Shown piece by piece: positions 7,305 through 9,241 of a DNA stretch of 9,241 nt. The stretch is from assembly GCA_015231395.1 (NCBI GenBank), contig JADGBP010000068.1, forward strand, positions 1-9,241, written 5' to 3'. The translations under genes and the position numbers were made by a program. How positions within the stretch are numbered: the first letter of the stretch is position 1; every line of letters begins with the position of its first letter. The notes under the pieces are model-generated. The model ran no database searches. It was not told the origin of the DNA and saw only the letters and a list, made by a program, of their open reading frames with translations. Origin of the DNA: Desulfamplus sp. (GTDB lineage: Bacteria > Desulfobacterota > Desulfobacteria > Desulfobacterales > Desulfobacteraceae).

Positions 7305-7341
7305 ATTTGTTGATTTTTTTGCTTTGTTAATTTGTTGATTT
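7305..7341. repeat. 12-bp direct repeat at the ade homology break
   Basis: ATTTGTTGATTT occurs at 7305-7316 and 7330-7341, 25 bases apart in register. The second copy ends exactly where the ade homology ends. It may be a relic of the deletion, or simply AT-rich filler. Confidence 0.6.
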
Positions 7342-8056
7342 CCTGCTGAGGAATAAGCACAAAGAGCTTTTCCAGTTACTCCAGGAGCATGTCCATCCAC
7401 GTTTTTTCGGGCTTTGCTGGCAACTTTGAGCTTTGCCATTACATCAGGTTCTGCATATATCACTCCCGGATAGTTCATCATTTCAGCAAGAGCAACTATT
7501 CTGTCATGCTTCATAAGAGGGGCAATGACCGAAGCATCAAGAACAGCTCCAGAGGTCTCCATGTTAGTTGCCGGAACGCAGGATGGCAGTGAAAAGAGGA
7601 TATTCATGGGTTGATTTTGTGCGGATTTCATCATGTATTCAATCCCTGCAATTCCCATAACATTGGCAATTTCATGCGGGTCTGCAACTACAGTGGTAGT
7701 TCCGAACGGCACCACCCCTTTTGCAAACTGCTCAGGAGTAACCATTGAGCTCTCAATGTGAACATGGGCATCAATAAATCCAGGGGAAAGATACATGCCT
7801 TGCAGATCCACAATCTCTACTGCGTCATATTCTCTGTAATCGGTGCTTTCAGTTGAAATTGAGTTTTGTTGATTTGAACCAGACTCAGCATAACCAACAC
7901 CGCATATATATCCATCTTTAACAGCTACACTATGTTCACGAATCTCTCCTGTAAACACATTAATGACTTTTCCATTTACAAACAGGGTATCAGCCTGTTT
8001 TCTGCCCGCTGCTGCTGCGATAATAGATTCAATGTTCATAACATTATGGTGCAAAA

Positions 8057-8119
8057 AAACCGCTATCCCTTCAAGGTAAACCGCTATCCCTTCAAGGTAA
8101 ACCGCTATCCCTTCAGAGT
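8057..8119. repeat. 21-bp tandem repeat, 3 copies, upstream of ade
   Basis: The 21-bp unit starting aaaccgctatccctt is present at 8057-8077 and 8078-8098 without mismatch. A third copy at 8099-8119 has its last few bases changed. Being a multiple of three, it does not close the ade frame and would encode repeated Y-L-E-G-I-A-V heptads if translation began upstream. I favour non-coding duplication, since no start codon with a ribosome site fits. Confidence 0.95.
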
Positions 8120-8122
8120 AAC

Positions 8123-8138
8123 GGAGGAATGCACCTCC
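8123..8138. repeat. GGAGG/CCTCC hairpin beside an orphan Shine-Dalgarno-like run
   Basis: GGAGG (8123-8127) pairs with CCTCC (8134-8138) around six bases, and on the plus strand TCCTTTT follows. On the minus strand the same bases read AAGGAGGAGGTG, a near-ideal ribosome site, but no start codon in the ade frame follows at a useful distance. A GTG two to three bases away opens only nine codons. Confidence 0.5.
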
Positions 8139-8259
8139 TCCTTTTATAAAAATATTTGATTCACCCATGATTTCAAAAGACTTTAAACCATGCTATCTTC
8201 AAAGCCAAACATAAAAAACTATAGTTTTCCAGATAATTAAATTGGCAAGAGTATTGTAG

Positions 8260-8281
8260 GGGCAATCCTTTGTGGTTGCCC
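8260..8281. repeat. TAGGGGC-type palindrome upstream of cbiR
   Basis: GGGCAA-T-CC (8260-8268) pairs with GGTTGCCC (8274-8281) with one bulged T and loop TTTGT. The flanking GTAG...CTTC gives the look of the dispersed TAGGGGC...GCCC palindromes I recall from many deltaproteobacterial intergenic regions. It is a second member of the type found at 7245-7262. Confidence 0.7.
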
Positions 8282-8354
8282 TTCAAAGTTGAGAATATCA
8301 AAATATTTTTCTGGAAGTCTATAAGTACCAACCATAACCCCTGATTACTGCCAA

Positions 8355-8360
8355 AAGGAA
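8355..8360 (+). promoter_or_regulatory. Shine-Dalgarno AAGGAA supporting the GTG start of cbiR
   Basis: AAGGAA lies six bases before GTG 8367. The frame has no ATG before the conserved part of the protein and is closed by a TAA at 8322, so GTG is the best start. Confidence 0.75.
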
Positions 8361-8366
8361 GTTGTC

Positions 8367-9241
8367 GTGCCTGAACCTGAATCTATAAAAATTTTTCCAT
8401 TTAAACTTGCAACCACATCTTTTATATATCCTGATCGTATAGTTCCCAATGTAATAAAACTTGGATCTTTTTTTGATGAAATTGAGCTTTTGATTTTTGA
8501 AAGCAGACCTTTTATACCAAAAGGAGATATAAATGGAACTCTCAATAGTGATAAAGCTATTAATGTTCTTCCATCATCAAAAGAGATAAAGCAACTTTCG
8601 GATCTTTCACAAAACCTTGATGTAACCTACAATATCCATCTGCCGGTGGATGTCTCGCTCACAGACAAATCTAAATCAAAACGACATGTCGCTATTGACA
8701 CTATAAAGAGAGTAATTGAACTTTGTGCTCCCCTTAATCCCAGCACACACACTCTACACCTTGAATTTAATATTGATTTTCCAGATTATTTTGCTGTTCA
8801 GGGCGTTCTTATTCAAGACGGTCAATCCTGCAATAATTGTGGCAAAGCTGCTTATGTTCATCAGGAATTTCAATCAAACAAAAATTTGAGTAACGCTGCT
8901 TATGTTCGGCAGGGCTATCTTAATAGATGGGATGAACTTGAACAGGACTACCTGCACAGATGGCGTGATCTTGCAGGCGAGAGTCTTGAAAAACTCTCAT
9001 CATTTCTCTCTGATCCGTCAATCATTTCCATTGAAACACTCAACTATCCTTTTAAATATATAGACGACATAATTGAGGCTTGCGGAATGTCAGTATGTAT
9101 TGATGCCGGTCACCTGATTCGTTATGGCTACAGCATTGAGGAGGTGTTTCAAAAACATAAAACAAGAATTCCCTTGATTCATCTCCACGGTGTAGATTTT
9201 TCATCAAACATTCCAAAAGATCATCAAGCCATAGATAAAAC
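8367..9241 (+). CDS. cbiR: CbiR-like cobamide-remodelling phosphodiesterase (3' end cut by window)
   Basis: A TIM-barrel protein of the xylose-isomerase / AP-endonuclease-2 fold. It most resembles CbiR, which hydrolyses the phosphodiester of cobamides so the lower ligand can be replaced (B12 salvage and remodelling). 291 codons are open and it leaves the window without a stop. Features in order: KLATTSFIYPD (strand 1), EIELLIFE (E40), YNIHLPVDVSL (H91), APLNPSTHTLHLEF (H131), SIETLNYP (E223), CIDAGHL (D246, H249), LIHLHGVD (H272, H274) and KDHQAID (D285, H286). These are the acidic and His positions expected to bind metal in this fold. About 50 residues (140-190) between HLEF and RWRDLAGESL look inserted. 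They carry a CxxC and internal duplications (AAYVHQEF/AAYVRQGY, YLNRWDEL/YLHRWRDL). A generic sugar-phosphate isomerase/epimerase is the alternative. No other B12 gene is in view. Confidence 0.75.
   Translation, partial: MPEPESIKIFPFKLATTSFIYPDRIVPNVIKLGSFFDEIELLIFESRPFIPKGDINGTLNSDKAINVLPSSKEIKQLSDLSQNLDVTYNIHLPVDVSLTDKSKSKRHVAIDTIKRVIELCAPLNPSTHTLHLEFNIDFPDYFAVQGVLIQDGQSCNNCGKAAYVHQEFQSNKNLSNAAYVRQGYLNRWDELEQDYLHRWRDLAGESLEKLSSFLSDPSIISIETLNYPFKYIDDIIEACGMSVCIDAGHLIRYGYSIEEVFQKHKTRIPLIHLHGVDFSSNIPKDHQAIDK

Larger units (their letters stand above)
7188..8039 (-). pseudogene. ade: Adenine deaminase remnant, C-terminal ~60% missing
   Basis: Adenine deaminase converts adenine to hypoxanthine in purine salvage and belongs to the amidohydrolase superfamily. 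Read from ATG 8037-8039 (MNIESII), the frame matches the family well through about residue 233. Visible are the HxH metal pair in DAHVHIES (H92/H94), ADPHE (H122), AEMMN (E186) and DGHAPG (H217). Homology then stops abruptly at about base 7341. The remaining 50 codons are unrelated and end as the antisense of the SWIM-gene 3' end. Full-length enzymes are about 570-600 aa. The missing part includes the (S/T)DHE motif and the later catalytic residues, so activity is very unlikely. No matching C-terminal sequence is visible in other frames below 7341, which points to deletion, not a frameshift. The start is insecure: there is no Shine-Dalgarno. The frame also stays open upstream to an ATG at 8168 through the 21-bp repeats. 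Confidence 0.88.
8040..8366. other. Intergenic region between ade remnant and cbiR
   Basis: These 327 bases separate the divergent ade remnant and cbiR. From left to right they hold the 21-bp triple repeat (8057-8119), a GGAGG/CCTCC hairpin followed by TCCTTTT (8123-8145), a 14-bp perfect palindrome AAAACTATAGTTTT (8215-8228), and a TAGGGGC-type palindrome (8260-8281). No convincing promoter or B12 riboswitch motif was recognised before cbiR. Confidence 0.6.

Noticed and set aside
8040..8168. 43-residue extension of the ade frame with YLEGIAV heptads
   Set aside because: It is open only because the repeat unit is a multiple of three. There is no ribosome site for ATG 8168, and the family start resembles MNIESII.
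8345..8545. Minus-strand small open frame opposite the cbiR start
   Set aside because: It is antisense to conserved CbiR coding sequence and has no ribosome site.

Overview
The window looks like a piece of a chromosome from a Gram-negative, anaerobic, AT-rich bacterium. The best guess is a sulfate-reducer-type deltaproteobacterium (Desulfobacterota, Desulfobacteraceae-like). This rests on gene content and protein style: heptose/LPS-type phosphatase, RlpA lipoprotein, two-domain rubrerythrin, SWIM protein, CbiR-type cobamide enzyme. It does not rest on any marker gene. No rRNA, tRNA, CRISPR array, intact insertion sequence or phage gene was seen.

Layout. The left half is on the minus strand. 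In transcription order it holds a small heat-shock protein (hsp20, 4524-4087), an intergenic array of AT-rich repeats, Lon protease (3909-1543), an RlpA-like SPOR lipoprotein whose start overlaps the lon stop by one base (TGATG), and a GmhB-type HAD phosphatase that runs off the left edge. Divergent from hsp20 is rubrerythrin (4847-5368, plus strand). It is followed by a SWIM zinc-finger protein with helical repeats (5462-7222). Convergent to that is a 3'-truncated adenine deaminase remnant (8039-7188, minus). The right end holds a CbiR-like cobamide phosphodiesterase, plus strand, cut by the window edge.

How the genes fit together. Lon, Hsp20 and rubrerythrin form a plausible protein-quality and oxidative-stress neighbourhood: chaperone holding, ATP-dependent proteolysis, peroxide reduction. 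RlpA and GmhB belong to the cell envelope. The ade remnant, with palindromic repeats on both sides, marks a decayed stretch.

Hidden structure. The strongest signal outside the genes is a recurring pattern of short perfect or near-perfect tandem duplications: 19 bp x2 at 644-681, 35 bp x2 plus degenerate copies at 3934-4070, 20 bp x2.5 at 4579-4628, and 21 bp x3 at 8057-8119. There are also in-frame echoes inside cbiR. They sit almost exclusively between genes. The 35-bp units all keep a potential RNA hairpin on the lon-sense strand. I see no defence system or other clearly new multi-gene system.
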